A stretch of DNA of 30,719 nucleotides from Bacteroidales bacterium (GCA_035353855.1 DAOQAK010000051.1:1-30719), one strand, 5' to 3'; positions 7,824 to 17,170 are shown, numbered from the stretch's first letter. Notes: a model not told the origin generated them from the sequence alone. Program-made: numbers and translations.

Positions 7824-9077
7824 TTAGTGCGTTACATTAGCCACTTCTTTAGGGTTGTGTTTATGTTTGAAAAGTACTGCAAACAAAACAGCAACCACCA
7901 GCGAATACGCAGCAAATGCAATCCAGATGCCTTTCCAGTCTTTACTTCCATCAGGCAGCATATAATATTGGTCAATAATAATTCCACTTATGCGGCTACC
8001 AAGAAAAGCGCCAAAACCATTGGTCATCATCATAAAAAGCCCTTGAGCACTGGCTCTCATGCTCTGGTCGCTTTGTGTTTCAACAAATAAGGAACCGGAT
8101 ATATTAAAGAAATCGAATGCCATTCCATATATAATGCATGATAATACTATCATCCAGAGTCCAGCTCCGGGATCGCCATATCCGAAAAGTCCAAACCTCA
8201 ACACCCATGCTATCATGCTCATCAGCATTACTTTTTTGATTCCGAATTTTTTCAGGAAAAAAGGAATGGTTAAAATAAAAAGTGTTTCAGATATCTGGGA
8301 AATCGACATAATGATAGCCGGATATTTTACAGCAACTAAATCCTTGAAAGCATCTACATTTGCAAAATCGTGAAGAAAAGTATCGCCATATGCATTGGTC
8401 AATTGTAATGATGCACCCAGCAACATTGCAAAAATAAAAAACAAAGCCATCTTCGTACTTTTGAATAATGAAAAAGCATTCAAACCTATAGCTTCAACAA
8501 ATGATTTTTTATGACCTTTTCCCAAAGGCGGACATTGAGGTAAAGTAAAAGCATAGAACCCCAGCAATAATGCAGAAACTGATGACACATAAAATTGCAT
8601 GGCAGAAGTTTCAATCCCCGAAAGGCTGATAGTCCATAAAGCTACAATGAATCCTATTGTTCCCCAAACACGTATAGGCGGATAATCTTTCACGATATCC
8701 ATTCCTTTACTTTTCATTGAAGAATAACAAACCGTAATCGACAATGCAAGCGTAGGCATGTAAAAACACATGTTAAGCAACATCACCCAAAACATTGCGG
8801 AAGGGTTATTAATCATGGGAACACAAAAAAGAACTATAGCTCCCATAATGTGAAAAGTTCCATACAACTTCTCGGCATTAATCCATCTGTCGGCTATAAT
8901 ACCTGCTATTGCAGGCATAAATAAAGATGCGATACCCATTGTAGAAAAAATTGCACCAAATTCAGTACCCGACCAATGTTTATTTTGGAACCAGTAAGCA
9001 CCAATAGTAAGCAGCCATGAACCCCAGATAAAAAATTGCAGGAAGTTCATTAAAATTAAACGATTCTTAATGTTCAT
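7824..9077 (-). CDS. Nucleoside:H+ symporter, NupG/XapB family (MFS)
   Basis: A 417-residue integral membrane protein with about twelve hydrophobic segments. The start MNIKNRLILMNFLQFFIWGSWLLTIGAYWF and the segment GIASLFMPAIAGIIADRWINAEKLYG are typical of the nucleoside:proton symporter (Nuc_H_symport) group of the major facilitator superfamily, which brings ribo- and deoxyribonucleosides across the inner membrane. Other typical pieces are PPIRVWGTIGFIVALW and GMAFDFFNISGSLFVE. Length is normal and complete. It stands alone, without nucleoside catabolic genes beside it. It is preceded by an unusual structured leader (9078-9350). Exact substrate (nucleoside or an analog) is not decidable here. 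Confidence 0.88.
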   Translation of the reverse strand: MNIKNRLILMNFLQFFIWGSWLLTIGAYWFQNKHWSGTEFGAIFSTMGIASLFMPAIAGIIADRWINAEKLYGTFHIMGAIVLFCVPMINNPSAMFWVMLLNMCFYMPTLALSITVCYSSMKSKGMDIVKDYPPIRVWGTIGFIVALWTISLSGIETSAMQFYVSSVSALLLGFYAFTLPQCPPLGKGHKKSFVEAIGLNAFSLFKSTKMALFFIFAMLLGASLQLTNAYGDTFLHDFANVDAFKDLVAVKYPAIIMSISQISETLFILTIPFFLKKFGIKKVMLMSMIAWVLRFGLFGYGDPGAGLWMIVLSCIIYGMAFDFFNISGSLFVETQSDQSMRASAQGLFMMMTNGFGAFLGSRISGIIIDQYYMLPDGSKDWKGIWIAFAAYSLVVAVLFAVLFKHKHNPKEVANVTH

Positions 9078-9215
9078 AATATTTTTCTTTAATTAATATT
9101 TTGTGTTAAGTTATTATTGAAATGACAGTCATCATGAGTTCATCAAAGGACGAACCGCATACAGAATGTTCCCATTTCGTATTCAATTTTACATTCTGCA
9201 ACATATTAGACTTAT

Positions 9216-9315
9216 ACTCGTTCTTATCAGGTTTGCAAAAGCAAAACTGGTTAGAACGAGTTATACCGTACAGAAAACAAAAAATATTTTTGCAAACCTT
9301 TTTTCTGTCGGTATA
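9216..9315 (-). promoter_or_regulatory. Structured leader of the nucleoside transporter gene: two hairpins with a competing pairing
   Basis: Hairpin A: arms 9216-9236 and 9241-9261 match at 18 of 21 positions around an AAAA loop. Hairpin B starts at the next base: arms 9262-9277 and 9301-9315 give 15 pairs with one bulged base, and contain a nested CAAAAA/TTTTTG stem. In addition, AGGTTTGCAAAA (9229-9240) is perfectly complementary to TTTTGCAAACCT (9288-9299), a 12-bp pairing that excludes A and the inner part of B. On the minus strand this lies in the 5' leader of the transporter gene. A switch-like cis-regulatory RNA or a small palindromic element are both possible; I recognise no known riboswitch class. 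Confidence 0.5.
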
Positions 9316-9353
9316 ACTTAAATTTAGTTTCATTATTTTTAAAAAATGTTTGG

Positions 9354-9361
9354 CAAAAATA
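9354..9361 (-). promoter_or_regulatory. -7 element, probable transporter promoter
   Basis: On the minus strand this reads TATTTTTG. It is the nearest TAnnTTTG match upstream of the hairpin region and would give a leader of about 270 nt for the transporter gene. No convincing -33 element was seen. Confidence 0.4.
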
Positions 9362-9451
9362 TTCTAATTTCTTATTCAGTAAATAATTAAAATGTTAAAA
9401 AAAAGACTGTGCAATAATTCCGGCACTGTCTGTAGGGATTAAGCCAATCTC

Positions 9452-9863
9452 TTACATTTTAATTCTTACCGTTCCCTGGGCGAGAAGATTATATTTATCA
9501 TCATAAACATATACATTATAATCACCGGTGTGATAGAAACTTATTTTTTTCCAGAAATATGCCCAGCTTGTTTCAACATCCTGGTAAATGATGTTTTCAT
9601 AATGTTTGGTTCCATAATCATCGAGAGAGTATATGGTATAATGTATTTGTGTGCAATTTACTTCGTGCCCCAGATTACAATAAAAATAGATATAACCTCC
9701 ATCCTGATTAATAATAAATGATGTTCCGGTTTCAACGGGGTTGCCATCTTCATCAACATCTTCGCAGAAAGATAATGTTTGTGAATGAAGCGTAACGCTG
9801 ATAAGGGTAAAAAAAAAGAAAAGCAAATACAGCTTTTAAAACAGGGAGTATAATTTTTTTCAT
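9452..9863 (-). pseudogene. Small exported protein gene with frameshift in a 9-nt homopolymer
   Basis: The main frame (9452-9826) encodes about 124 residues beginning only at a TTG inside a hydrophobic stretch. The mature part is LHSQTLSFCEDVDEDG ... YVYDDKYNLLAQGTVRIKM, beta-rich, unknown family. A good ATG at 9863 (MKKIILPVLKAVFAF) reads into the A9 run at 9809-9817 (T9 on the coding strand) one frame off. Removing one base from the run would join it to the main frame and make a perfect signal peptide followed by ...HSQ. A TATATTTG promoter element lies about 20 nt before this ATG. So the gene is frameshifted, phase-variable, or affected by a sequencing error. The alternative, a TTG start at 9826, is less likely. 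Confidence 0.65.
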
Positions 9864-9882
9864 ATCAATATTTTTTGATACA

Positions 9883-9890
9883 CAAATATA
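9883..9890 (-). promoter_or_regulatory. -7 element of the small exported protein gene
   Basis: The minus strand reads TATATTTG, matching TAnnTTTG, about 20 nt ahead of the ATG at 9863. This supports 9863 rather than 9826 as the original start. Confidence 0.5.
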
Positions 9891-10076
9891 ATCATACAAA
9901 AGATGAAAAACTTAAAAAATGAAAAAAAATTCTTGGATTTTATTGCCTAATATAAACTCATACTAACCATGTGTAAGAGAAATGCTACCAAGTATCAAAT
10001 ACCAGTTTTTGCTTTTTTGTTTTATGATTTCCTTCGTCCCCGAAAAAAAATTTAACAAACAATTTAAAAATCATTT

Positions 10077-12707
10077 ATGAAAAATAAAACTTATAAAAAA
10101 ATTGGGAAAAAGATTTCAATAGTTGGATTTTACTTTTTTATTGTGCTTAGCGGATGGGGTCAAACTACCTACTTTTCACAAGGCAGTATTGACCCTACCG
10201 TTACATCCAACTGGAATTCCAGCCGTACCGGTGGAGGAACAAGCCCTGCTAATTTTACTTCGGGTGATATTTTTGTAATTCAAAATGGAAATAGCATGAC
10301 AACAGGTGCTACTTGGACAATTAGTGGTACCGGCTCTAAACTATGGATTGAAAATGGCGGAATACTAACAGCCACTTCTACTATTACTCTTTCATCTGGC
10401 ACAACTTTTCAAATTGATGACGGAGGAACATACAAACATCAAAATACAACAGCATATGGGACTTCTATTTTACAAGGCACCGAATCATTTGCAGTATCAA
10501 GTAATTTCGAAATAAACAACTCAAATGCAACAGGTCCTTCAGGCGGAACTGTGTTTGGTAATTTAATAATAAACTTTATTACTGACCCCGGGAATGTAAA
10601 CATGAATGGCGCAATCACAACAATCAATGGCAATCTATATATACAAAATACTTCTTCGAGAGAATTAAGGATTTCAACAAATACGTCTATAACATTATCT
10701 ATCGGAGGGGATCTTATAATTACAGGAGGTACGTTAAATTTTTCAAATGGTAGTACAGCAGGAAAATCTTTCACATTGAACATAGCAGGGAATTATAATC
10801 AAACCGGGGGAACATTTACTCATACCAATAGTACAGAAGGAAATGAATTAAAAATAAATTTTACAGGTAATGATAAAACATTTACTCAAAGCGCAGGAAT
10901 ACTCACAAATACTAACATGAACTGGGAAATTATTTCTGAAGCAGCATATACGTTTAACAGTAATTATTCTGTACCTGTCTCTCGATCACTAACAGTAAAC
11001 GGGACCATAGATTGTGGAACATCTATCATTAGTGGTTTAGGTAACTTTTTTCTTTTTAGTGGAGCAACTTTAAAAACTGCAAACGCTGATGGGATTAATG
11101 GCACAATAACAGTTAGCGGAACTAAGGATTTTGATGAAGGAGCTAATTATATTTTTTATGCAAACGGGGCACAATCTACAGGAATTTCACTACCCTCTTC
11201 AATAAATAATTTAACTTTAAGTGGCGCATCAAAGCTTGCAATTTCAAATTCAACACTATCCTGTTCTGTTATTACAATTAATAACGGAACAACTTTAACA
11301 GTTAATGCAGGTAAAGCATTAACTGCAAGGAACAACACTATCAATAATGGTACACTCTCAATAGAGTCTAATGAATCAGGAATTGGAAGCTTTATTGATA
11401 ATGGTACCATTACAGGCAGCGGAATTTATAATATGGAACGCTATGTCAGCTCTAATGGCGATTATCACTGGGAATATATTTCTTCGCCTATACCTTCTGC
11501 ATCATCTGATTTATTTACATCATCATCACCGACTATTCGAAACCTTTATTATTCAAATTAATCAACAAATTCATGGAGTAATTATTCAACAACATCGACA
11601 GGTAATTTAGAAGTCATGCGAGGCTATGCAAGAAAATATGTTAATGGAGAAACAGGCAGCGACGATGTGATAACTTTTACCGGAACATCATTAAACACTG
11701 GCAGTTTATCCATATCAAATCTTACAGGAACAACTATATCTTCTGTTTTCAACGGATGGAATCTTGTGGGGAATCCCTATCCCAGCGCAATTGACTGGGA
11801 CGCATCGTCGGGCTGGAGCAAAAGTGATTTTTATAATTCGTATTATGTCCGTACAAATGGTACTTATAGTTCTTACGCATACGATTTAGGAACTCATGAT
11901 GCAACAAGATATATTCCGCCAATGCAGGCGTTTTGGGTAAGAGCCTTGTCGGAAGGCACATTCACGCTTACATGCAATAACGATGTAAGAGTTCACAGCA
12001 ACCAAAATATTTACAAACCTGCAAGTACAGACAACACTCTTCATCTTTCAATTACAAATAACACCAATGGATTTGATGATGATACATACATCCGTTTCAA
12101 ACCAGAAGCTACAGAAAATTTCGACAGTCAATACGATGCTTATAAAATGTTTGCCGATGATATTAATTATCCGCAGATATATACTCATGCAGATAATGAT
12201 GATTATTCAATAAATAATCTAAGCAACATAAACGGTGAGCGCAATATTCCAATTGGCTTTAAAATATCTGTCAGTGGTCAGTTTACCATTACTGCTGATT
12301 TAGTTTCTTCATTCACTGATAACGGAAACACAGTTTTTCTTGAAGATACACAAGAAAATATTCTTCAGGATTTATCAGTCAAAAATTCATACACATTTAA
12401 TTCTGATGCCACATCGGGTTTATCGCGCTTCATCATACATTTTAACCCGTCAATTACTAACATTACAGAAAATACAGATGAAAAGGTTTGTATTTATTCG
12501 TACCAAAATGAAATTCATGTAAAAGCAACAGAAATGCTTGATGGAGAGATAAGCATTTATAATATGTTGGGACAAATAGTTTCAATAAAAAAATTATCAG
12601 GAAATAATTCTGCTGTTATTTCACTCAATAAGGAATGCGCTGTGTATACGGTGAAATATACCTCTGACAAAAAAAGTATTACAAGACGAATTATTATTAA
12701 CAGGTAA
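10077..12707 (+). pseudogene. Large T9SS-secreted surface protein, interrupted by one in-frame stop (module 1)
   Basis: Two open stretches, 10077-11561 and 11616-12707, lie in the same frame and are separated only by a TAA at 11559-11561. The sequence after the stop (STNSWSNYSTTSTGN...) continues the homology to the other two large proteins. Together they make 876 codons. Layout: signal peptide ending GWGQ, repeated beta-strand region of 'NGGTLT'-type parallel-beta character (about residues 30-390), the shared C-terminal module (NGTTLTVNAGKALTARN; NLVGNPYPSAIDW; ARYIPPMQAFWV-like), and a T9SS type A sorting domain (ISIYNMLGQIVS ... TRRIIINR). A CAA-to-TAA change would explain the stop. As it stands, a truncated protein without a sorting domain would be made. 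Translational readthrough cannot be excluded but nothing supports it. Confidence 0.8.
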
Positions 12708-12756
12708 TTAAAACGAAAGCCGATATGAAAAATAAAGATATTTTGAAAAATAAAAA

Positions 12757-12764
12757 CACTAATT
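12757..12764 (+). repeat. Left target-site duplication of the IS66 element
   Basis: CACTAATT directly precedes the left IS end (GTAACTATTCAG) and is repeated exactly at 14260-14267. Confidence 0.93.
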
Positions 12765-14259
12765 GTAACTATTCAGCAATATTATAAAAATATTATTCAA
12801 AAAGTAAAAATTCGAACACTTTATTAACAATTGTTGAATAGTAGCTAACAATTAAGTCGTTGTTTTTATTAGTATTTGTAGAGGTTTGAGTTCCTTTGTA
12901 AAAAAAAATTGACATTCGAACAACAACGCATAAAGGAACTCGAAGAAAAAATTGCAATCCTTGAATTGCAAATAAAATTTCTTATAGAAGAAAATGAAAG
13001 ATTGCGTTATCCGAAAAACAGCAATAATAGCTCAATCCCACCATCCAAAGATGAAAACAGAATAACTAAAAGTAATAGTTTGCGAATCAGTAATGGGAAA
13101 AAGCCAGGTGGTCAAAGAGAACATGAAGGCAATACTTTAAGCATGACAAGTACTCCCGATGAAATTATTGAACACAAGCCCCAGTATTGCAATCATTGTG
13201 GTAAAGATTTAACGGGCTTCAAAAGTAAAGAAGAAATGCGCAGACAAGTTGTAGATATTCCTCCAATAATACCTAAATATATTGAACACAGGATATTCAG
13301 TTGCGAATGTAGCTGTGGACATATCACAGAATCAAGTTTTCCATTAGGAATAAATGCTCCTATAAGTTACGGAAATAATATTGAATCAGTAATTGCATAT
13401 CTACATACGAGACAATTTATACCTTTTGATAGAATGCGTGAATTTTTTTCAGATATATGTAATTTGCCAATAAGTACAGGTACTATATGTGATATACTGA
13501 ATCGCTTTTCTGAAAAAGCTCTTTCTGCTTATGAAGTAATAGCCGATAAAGTAAAAAACAGTTCTGTTATTGGTGGCGACGAAACAGGCGCTAAGGTTAA
13601 CGGTAAAAAAGGTTGGTTTTGGACTTGGCAAAGTAAAATTGCTACATTCATAACATTTTCAAACAACAGAGGCATGGCAACTATAGACGCAACTTTTCCT
13701 GATGGATTTCCTCAAGCCATTTTTATACATGATTGTTGGAAAAGTCATTTTAATACTGATGCCATTCGTCATCAAATATGCACATCACATTCATTGCGTG
13801 AACTGAAATATTTTGAAGAAAGATATAAATCTTCTTGGGCTACTAAATTTAAATTTTTGCTTTATGATGCCCTGAAACTAAAAGAATCTCTAACTCCTGC
13901 CGATTATTTGCAATCAATTTCCAGAAGAACATATTTAGAAAATGTACTCGACAAATTATTAGTTGATGTTATTCCCGAAAACATGAAAGAGGTATTAACT
14001 TTTCAAAAACGAATGATCAAGTGTAGAAATTATATTTTTACTTTCCTTTACTTTCCAGACGTACCTCCCGACAATAACGCATCGGAAAGAGCTATCCGTA
14101 ATATCAAAGTTAAACAAAAAGTATCTGGTCAATTTAAAACTACTAATGGCGCTCAAACTTATGCAATTATTAGATCTATTACGGATACCTGCATAAAAAA
14201 CAATCAAAATATTTTGGCTGCTTTTAAAACTATTGCTAATTTGCAACCTGAATAGTTAC
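12765..14259 (+). mobile_element. Complete IS66-family insertion sequence, 1495 bp
   Basis: The ends are perfect 12-bp inverted repeats: GTAACTATTCAG at 12765-12776 and CTGAATAGTTAC at 14248-14259. The element starts with GTAA, as expected for IS66. It is flanked by a perfect 8-bp duplication, CACTAATT, again the IS66 length. It holds a single full-length transposase gene (TnpC-like) and no tnpA/tnpB accessory genes, so it belongs to the compact single-ORF branch. The transposase stop codon lies inside the right inverted repeat. Intact ends, intact ORF and perfect duplication point to recent insertion. Confidence 0.94.
12909..14255 (+). CDS. IS66-family transposase (TnpC-type)
   Basis: A 448-residue DDE transposase. 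Parts in order: an N-terminal coiled coil (about 1-40, KELEEKIAILELQIKFL), the SNNSSIPPSKD linker typical of IS66, a zinc-binding region with CNHCGKDL and CECSCGH (about 95-140), and the catalytic domain. The catalytic residues visible are Asp in GGDETGAKVNG, Asp in FIHDCWKSH and Glu in NNASERAIRNIKVKQK. The open frame has no ATG near its start; the first plausible start is the TTG at 12909, following a poly-A stretch. The gene ends inside the right inverted repeat. It looks intact and potentially active. Confidence 0.94.
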   Translation: MTFEQQRIKELEEKIAILELQIKFLIEENERLRYPKNSNNSSIPPSKDENRITKSNSLRISNGKKPGGQREHEGNTLSMTSTPDEIIEHKPQYCNHCGKDLTGFKSKEEMRRQVVDIPPIIPKYIEHRIFSCECSCGHITESSFPLGINAPISYGNNIESVIAYLHTRQFIPFDRMREFFSDICNLPISTGTICDILNRFSEKALSAYEVIADKVKNSSVIGGDETGAKVNGKKGWFWTWQSKIATFITFSNNRGMATIDATFPDGFPQAIFIHDCWKSHFNTDAIRHQICTSHSLRELKYFEERYKSSWATKFKFLLYDALKLKESLTPADYLQSISRRTYLENVLDKLLVDVIPENMKEVLTFQKRMIKCRNYIFTFLYFPDVPPDNNASERAIRNIKVKQKVSGQFKTTNGAQTYAIIRSITDTCIKNNQNILAAFKTIANLQPE

Positions 14260-14267
14260 CACTAATT
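14260..14267 (+). repeat. Right target-site duplication of the IS66 element
   Basis: CACTAATT directly follows the right IS end and equals 12757-12764. Confidence 0.93.
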
Positions 14268-14555
14268 TAAAAAGAAGATATTCAAAACCAGAAATCAATT
14301 TCATAAAAATTGATAAAGAAGTTTCAATACTTATGTCATCAGCTAATCCATTCAATAATCCTGATGAAGCATACATCCCAGATGACATTGCAGGACCATT
14401 TAAATTTTATAAATCATAATTATCTTATAAAATAGAAAAGCAAACATTTTTAAACTTAAATATTTAATTATTTTCAAATAATTTTTTTAATGTATTTATT
14501 AATGAGGTTAAAATAATTTAACAGCAAAAAATAATATCAAAAATTATAATTTTAT

Positions 14556-14563
14556 TACATTTG
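14556..14563 (+). promoter_or_regulatory. -7 element for the module 2 large gene
   Basis: TACATTTG fits TAnnTTTG and lies 44 nt before the ATG at 14608. The surrounding 14420-14607 interval is very AT-rich and holds nothing else I can identify. Confidence 0.45.
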
Positions 14564-14607
14564 TTTAATGAATTGATTTTTAATTTGATTTTTAAAATAT
14601 TTATTTT

Positions 14608-16908
14608 ATGAAAAAACATTTTTACTTACAAAAAACGAAAATGCTATTTATTGCAGCATTTCTTATTAGTGCAGTACAAAATGGATGGGGACAATCTATT
14701 TCAATAACAACTGCAGGAGTTGCATTAACCGAAGATTTCAACACCCTTGCAAGTGCTGGTACAAGTTCAACTGTACCTACAGGATGGGCTTTTCTGGAAT
14801 CAGGCACTGGCGCAAACACCATTTATACTGCTGGAAACGGCTCAGGCAATACTGGAGACACCTATAGTTTTGGTTCTACAAGTTCAAGTGAAAGGGCCTT
14901 TGGTGGGTTACAATCAGGTTCAATAAATCCAACTATCGGGGTTTCGTATACTAACAGTACCGGGTATTCTATTACACAGCTATCAATTTCATATTATGGA
15001 GAACAATGGAGGATAGGTACTTTAAGCAGAACTGATAAAATTAATTTTCAATACAGTTTAGATGCAACCAGTCTATCAACCGGCACATGGGCATCAGTTA
15101 CCAGCTTAGATTTTATTGCACCTGTTACATCAGGAACTATTGGCGCACTTGATGGTAATGCAAGTGCCAATCGTACTTTGATAAGCTATACGATTAAAAA
15201 TATTTACATTGCCAACGGCTCAACATTTTGGATAAAGTTTACCGATACTAATGCAACCGGAGCTGACGATGGTCTTGCAATTGACGACTGGTCATTAACT
15301 GCTTATTCACCTTCATTATGGACTGGTACAACTTCAACTGACTGGAATGATGCTTCTAACTGGAACACTAATGCTGTACCAACATCAACAGATGATATCT
15401 ATATCTCCTCTACCCCTGTTAATCAACCTCAGGTAACATCTGACCCTACAACCCCTGCTCAATGTTATCAATTAATAATTGAAACTGGAGCTACTTTAAC
15501 AATAAATACAGCAAAAGCATTAACTGTAAATGCAAATACAATTAATAATGGAACAGTTACATTAAAATCAGATGCAACTGGAACTGGTTCTTTTATTGAT
15601 AATAATAGTGCATTACTTGGAATAGGAACCTATCATGTTGAACAATATTTAACTGGAAGTGGAGGTAATTCTCCGAATGGAAGATACTGGTATGTTGGAG
15701 CACCTGTAACCACAGCTCTTAGTGCATCTTTCAATGCCATGGGGGATAATAGATTATGGTCATATAGTGAATTAACTGCATCTTATTCTGAAATAAATGT
15801 AAATGGTATTAATCTTACTCCTTTACAAGGGTTTGTTGCAAGACTTGGCGCAACAGAGACCATAAACTTTACAGGAACTTTTAATACCGGGATTATTGGA
15901 ACTACTGACAATCTTTCAAGAACTGCAACTGGAACATATGATGGTTATAATTTAGTAAGTAATCCTTACCCTTCGGCAATTAATTGGGGATGCGAGAATA
16001 CTCCAACAACAGGTTTAACTATGACCAACCTTGGAAGCACAATATGGTACAGAAGTAACGGAGGTTTTGCCACTTATAACTGGTCAGGTGATGGAACAGG
16101 TCAAAACTCAGGTCAAAAATACATTCCTGCCATGCAAGGATTCTGGGTAAGAGTTACCGAAGGTAACAGTAACGGAACTCTTATTCTTACAAATTCTACA
16201 AGAGTACACAGTTCACAAAGTTTTTATAAACAAAAATCAGAACAAAATATTTTCAGAATAAATGTATCGAATGGAAGTATTACTGATGAAGCGGTAATTG
16301 GGTTTTACAACAATGCACAAAATACATTTGAAAGATTTGATTCAGAAAAAATGTTCTACACTGATGATAATGCTCCGCAAACTTATTCTTTAACTTCAGA
16401 TAATGTTGTTACAGCAATTAACGGACAGCAGGAACTTACATCTGGTGAAGAACGAATAGTTCCGATAGGTTTCTCAACACCTGTTTCAGGAACATTCAGC
16501 TTTACAGCAACCAATCTAAATGATTTTGATGCTTCTGTCAATGTATACTTAGAAGATATTTTACAAAATGTAACTATAGATCTTCGCCAAACTAATGTAT
16601 ACACCTTCTCATCAGATGCAGTAAATGATGCCAACCGTTTCAAAATACATTTCAATGGAATAACAACCAATATAAGTACTCAGGAAGTTTCATCAGTATA
16701 TTCATATGCTTATGATAATACTCTTTTTGTAAACACTCCTTCTGCTAATTCAACTATCGAACTTTATGATGTGTTAGGAAATTTAATTTCTGAACAAAAA
16801 TCTATCAGTGGCTTGAATAAAATAAAAATCAATAACAGCAAAGGAATATATATAATAAAGGTATTGAATGGCAAAGATGTTTTTACACAAAAAGTTTTTA
16901 TTAAATAA
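14608..16908 (+). CDS. T9SS-secreted surface protein (module 2)
   Basis: A 766-residue protein. It has a signal peptide ending NGWGQ (like module 1). Residues about 30-235 form a jelly-roll-like domain (LTEDFNTLASAGTSSTVPTGW ... ADDGLAIDDWSLTAY) often seen in Bacteroidota secreted proteins. From residue 238 (WTGTTSTDWNDASNW) runs a roughly 530-residue C-terminal module shared with modules 1 and 3, containing NLVSNPYPSAINWG and KYIPAMQGFWVRV. It ends with a T9SS type A sorting domain (ELYDVLGNLISEQ ... FTQKVFIK). Such proteins cross the outer membrane by the type IX system and are anchored or released at the surface. No catalytic domain is recognised. It is followed after 21 nt by a small peptide gene, almost certainly co-transcribed. 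Confidence 0.88.
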   Translation: MKKHFYLQKTKMLFIAAFLISAVQNGWGQSISITTAGVALTEDFNTLASAGTSSTVPTGWAFLESGTGANTIYTAGNGSGNTGDTYSFGSTSSSERAFGGLQSGSINPTIGVSYTNSTGYSITQLSISYYGEQWRIGTLSRTDKINFQYSLDATSLSTGTWASVTSLDFIAPVTSGTIGALDGNASANRTLISYTIKNIYIANGSTFWIKFTDTNATGADDGLAIDDWSLTAYSPSLWTGTTSTDWNDASNWNTNAVPTSTDDIYISSTPVNQPQVTSDPTTPAQCYQLIIETGATLTINTAKALTVNANTINNGTVTLKSDATGTGSFIDNNSALLGIGTYHVEQYLTGSGGNSPNGRYWYVGAPVTTALSASFNAMGDNRLWSYSELTASYSEINVNGINLTPLQGFVARLGATETINFTGTFNTGIIGTTDNLSRTATGTYDGYNLVSNPYPSAINWGCENTPTTGLTMTNLGSTIWYRSNGGFATYNWSGDGTGQNSGQKYIPAMQGFWVRVTEGNSNGTLILTNSTRVHSSQSFYKQKSEQNIFRINVSNGSITDEAVIGFYNNAQNTFERFDSEKMFYTDDNAPQTYSLTSDNVVTAINGQQELTSGEERIVPIGFSTPVSGTFSFTATNLNDFDASVNVYLEDILQNVTIDLRQTNVYTFSSDAVNDANRFKIHFNGITTNISTQEVSSVYSYAYDNTLFVNTPSANSTIELYDVLGNLISEQKSISGLNKIKINNSKGIYIIKVLNGKDVFTQKVFIK

Positions 16909-16929
16909 TTAACTCCAAAGAATAATCAT

Positions 16930-17121
16930 ATGAAAAATATACAGAAAAAACATAATACTAAGAAGCGTTTATATAATAAACCTTCTGTTGAACAAATAAA
17001 AATAGATAATGAAATTTCTGTTTTTATGACAACTACTAGTGATACGCCTCCGGGAGACCCCAGCGGTGCATTACAACCGGATAAGTTTGATAACAATCCT
17101 TATAAAATTTCAAAAGCTTAG
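16930..17121 (+). CDS. Candidate RiPP precursor peptide (module 2)
   Basis: A 63-residue peptide. The N-terminal part is basic (MKNIQKKHNTKKR). It is followed by a leader-like block LYNKPSVEQIKIDNEISVFM and a Pro/Gly/Asp-rich tail, TTTSDTPPGDPSGALQPDKF then DNNPYKISKA. There is no signal peptide or membrane segment. The Y-x-K-P block resembles the YxxP-type motifs that PqqD-like (RRE) proteins bind in lasso-peptide leaders (inference). Over the last 52 residues, 43 are identical to the peptide at 22466. It lies 21 nt after the large secreted protein gene and is closed by a strong terminator at 17146. I have a memory of similar unannotated Bacteroidota peptides with this layout; no function is known to me. 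Confidence 0.82.
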   Translation: MKNIQKKHNTKKRLYNKPSVEQIKIDNEISVFMTTTSDTPPGDPSGALQPDKFDNNPYKISKA

Positions 17122-17145
17122 AAATAGTTTTATCTCATTTTCTTA

Positions 17146-17170
17146 AAGTCCTCAAAAGAGGACTTTTTTT
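17146..17170 (+). terminator. Rho-independent terminator after the module 2 peptide
   Basis: AAGTCCTC (17146-17153) pairs with GAGGACTT (17158-17165) around an AAAA loop and is followed by a T run. It ends the two-gene unit 14608-17121. Confidence 0.9.

Larger units (their letters stand above)
12725..14419 (+). pseudogene. Peptide gene of module 1, split by the IS66 element
   Basis: The 5' part is 12725-12764 (ATG, 13 codons plus one base) and the 3' part is 14268-14419. Removing the IS and one copy of the 8-bp duplication joins them in frame to exactly 63 codons plus TAA. The restored product starts MKNKDILKNKNTNLKRRYSK and continues PEINFIKIDKEVSILM, then a different tail ending GPFKFYKS. 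It is clearly homologous in its leader part to the peptides at 16930 and 22466 (KR-x-Y-x-KP ... IKID-x-E-x-S). It lies 17 nt after the module 1 large gene, as in the other modules. In the present genome only a short 20-residue fusion peptide could be made. Confidence 0.85.

Noticed and set aside
9122..9316. Open frame of 64 residues on the plus strand in the same interval
   Set aside because: It overlaps the same inverted repeats and has no ribosome binding site, promoter or similarity I can see.
9106..9333. Open frame of 75 residues on the minus strand upstream of the transporter
   Set aside because: It runs through the two long hairpins, has no recognisable motif, and is explained better as the leader of the transporter gene.
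11371..11610. Open frame of 79 residues overlapping the stop in the module 1 gene
   Set aside because: It is in another frame with low-complexity Ile/His-rich sequence, a shadow of the real gene, and does not continue the homology.
12836..12856. Alternative left IS boundary at TAGTAGCTAACAATTAAG
   Set aside because: It gives an imperfect, gapped match to the right end and no target duplication, whereas 12765 gives a perfect 12-bp repeat and a perfect 8-bp duplication.
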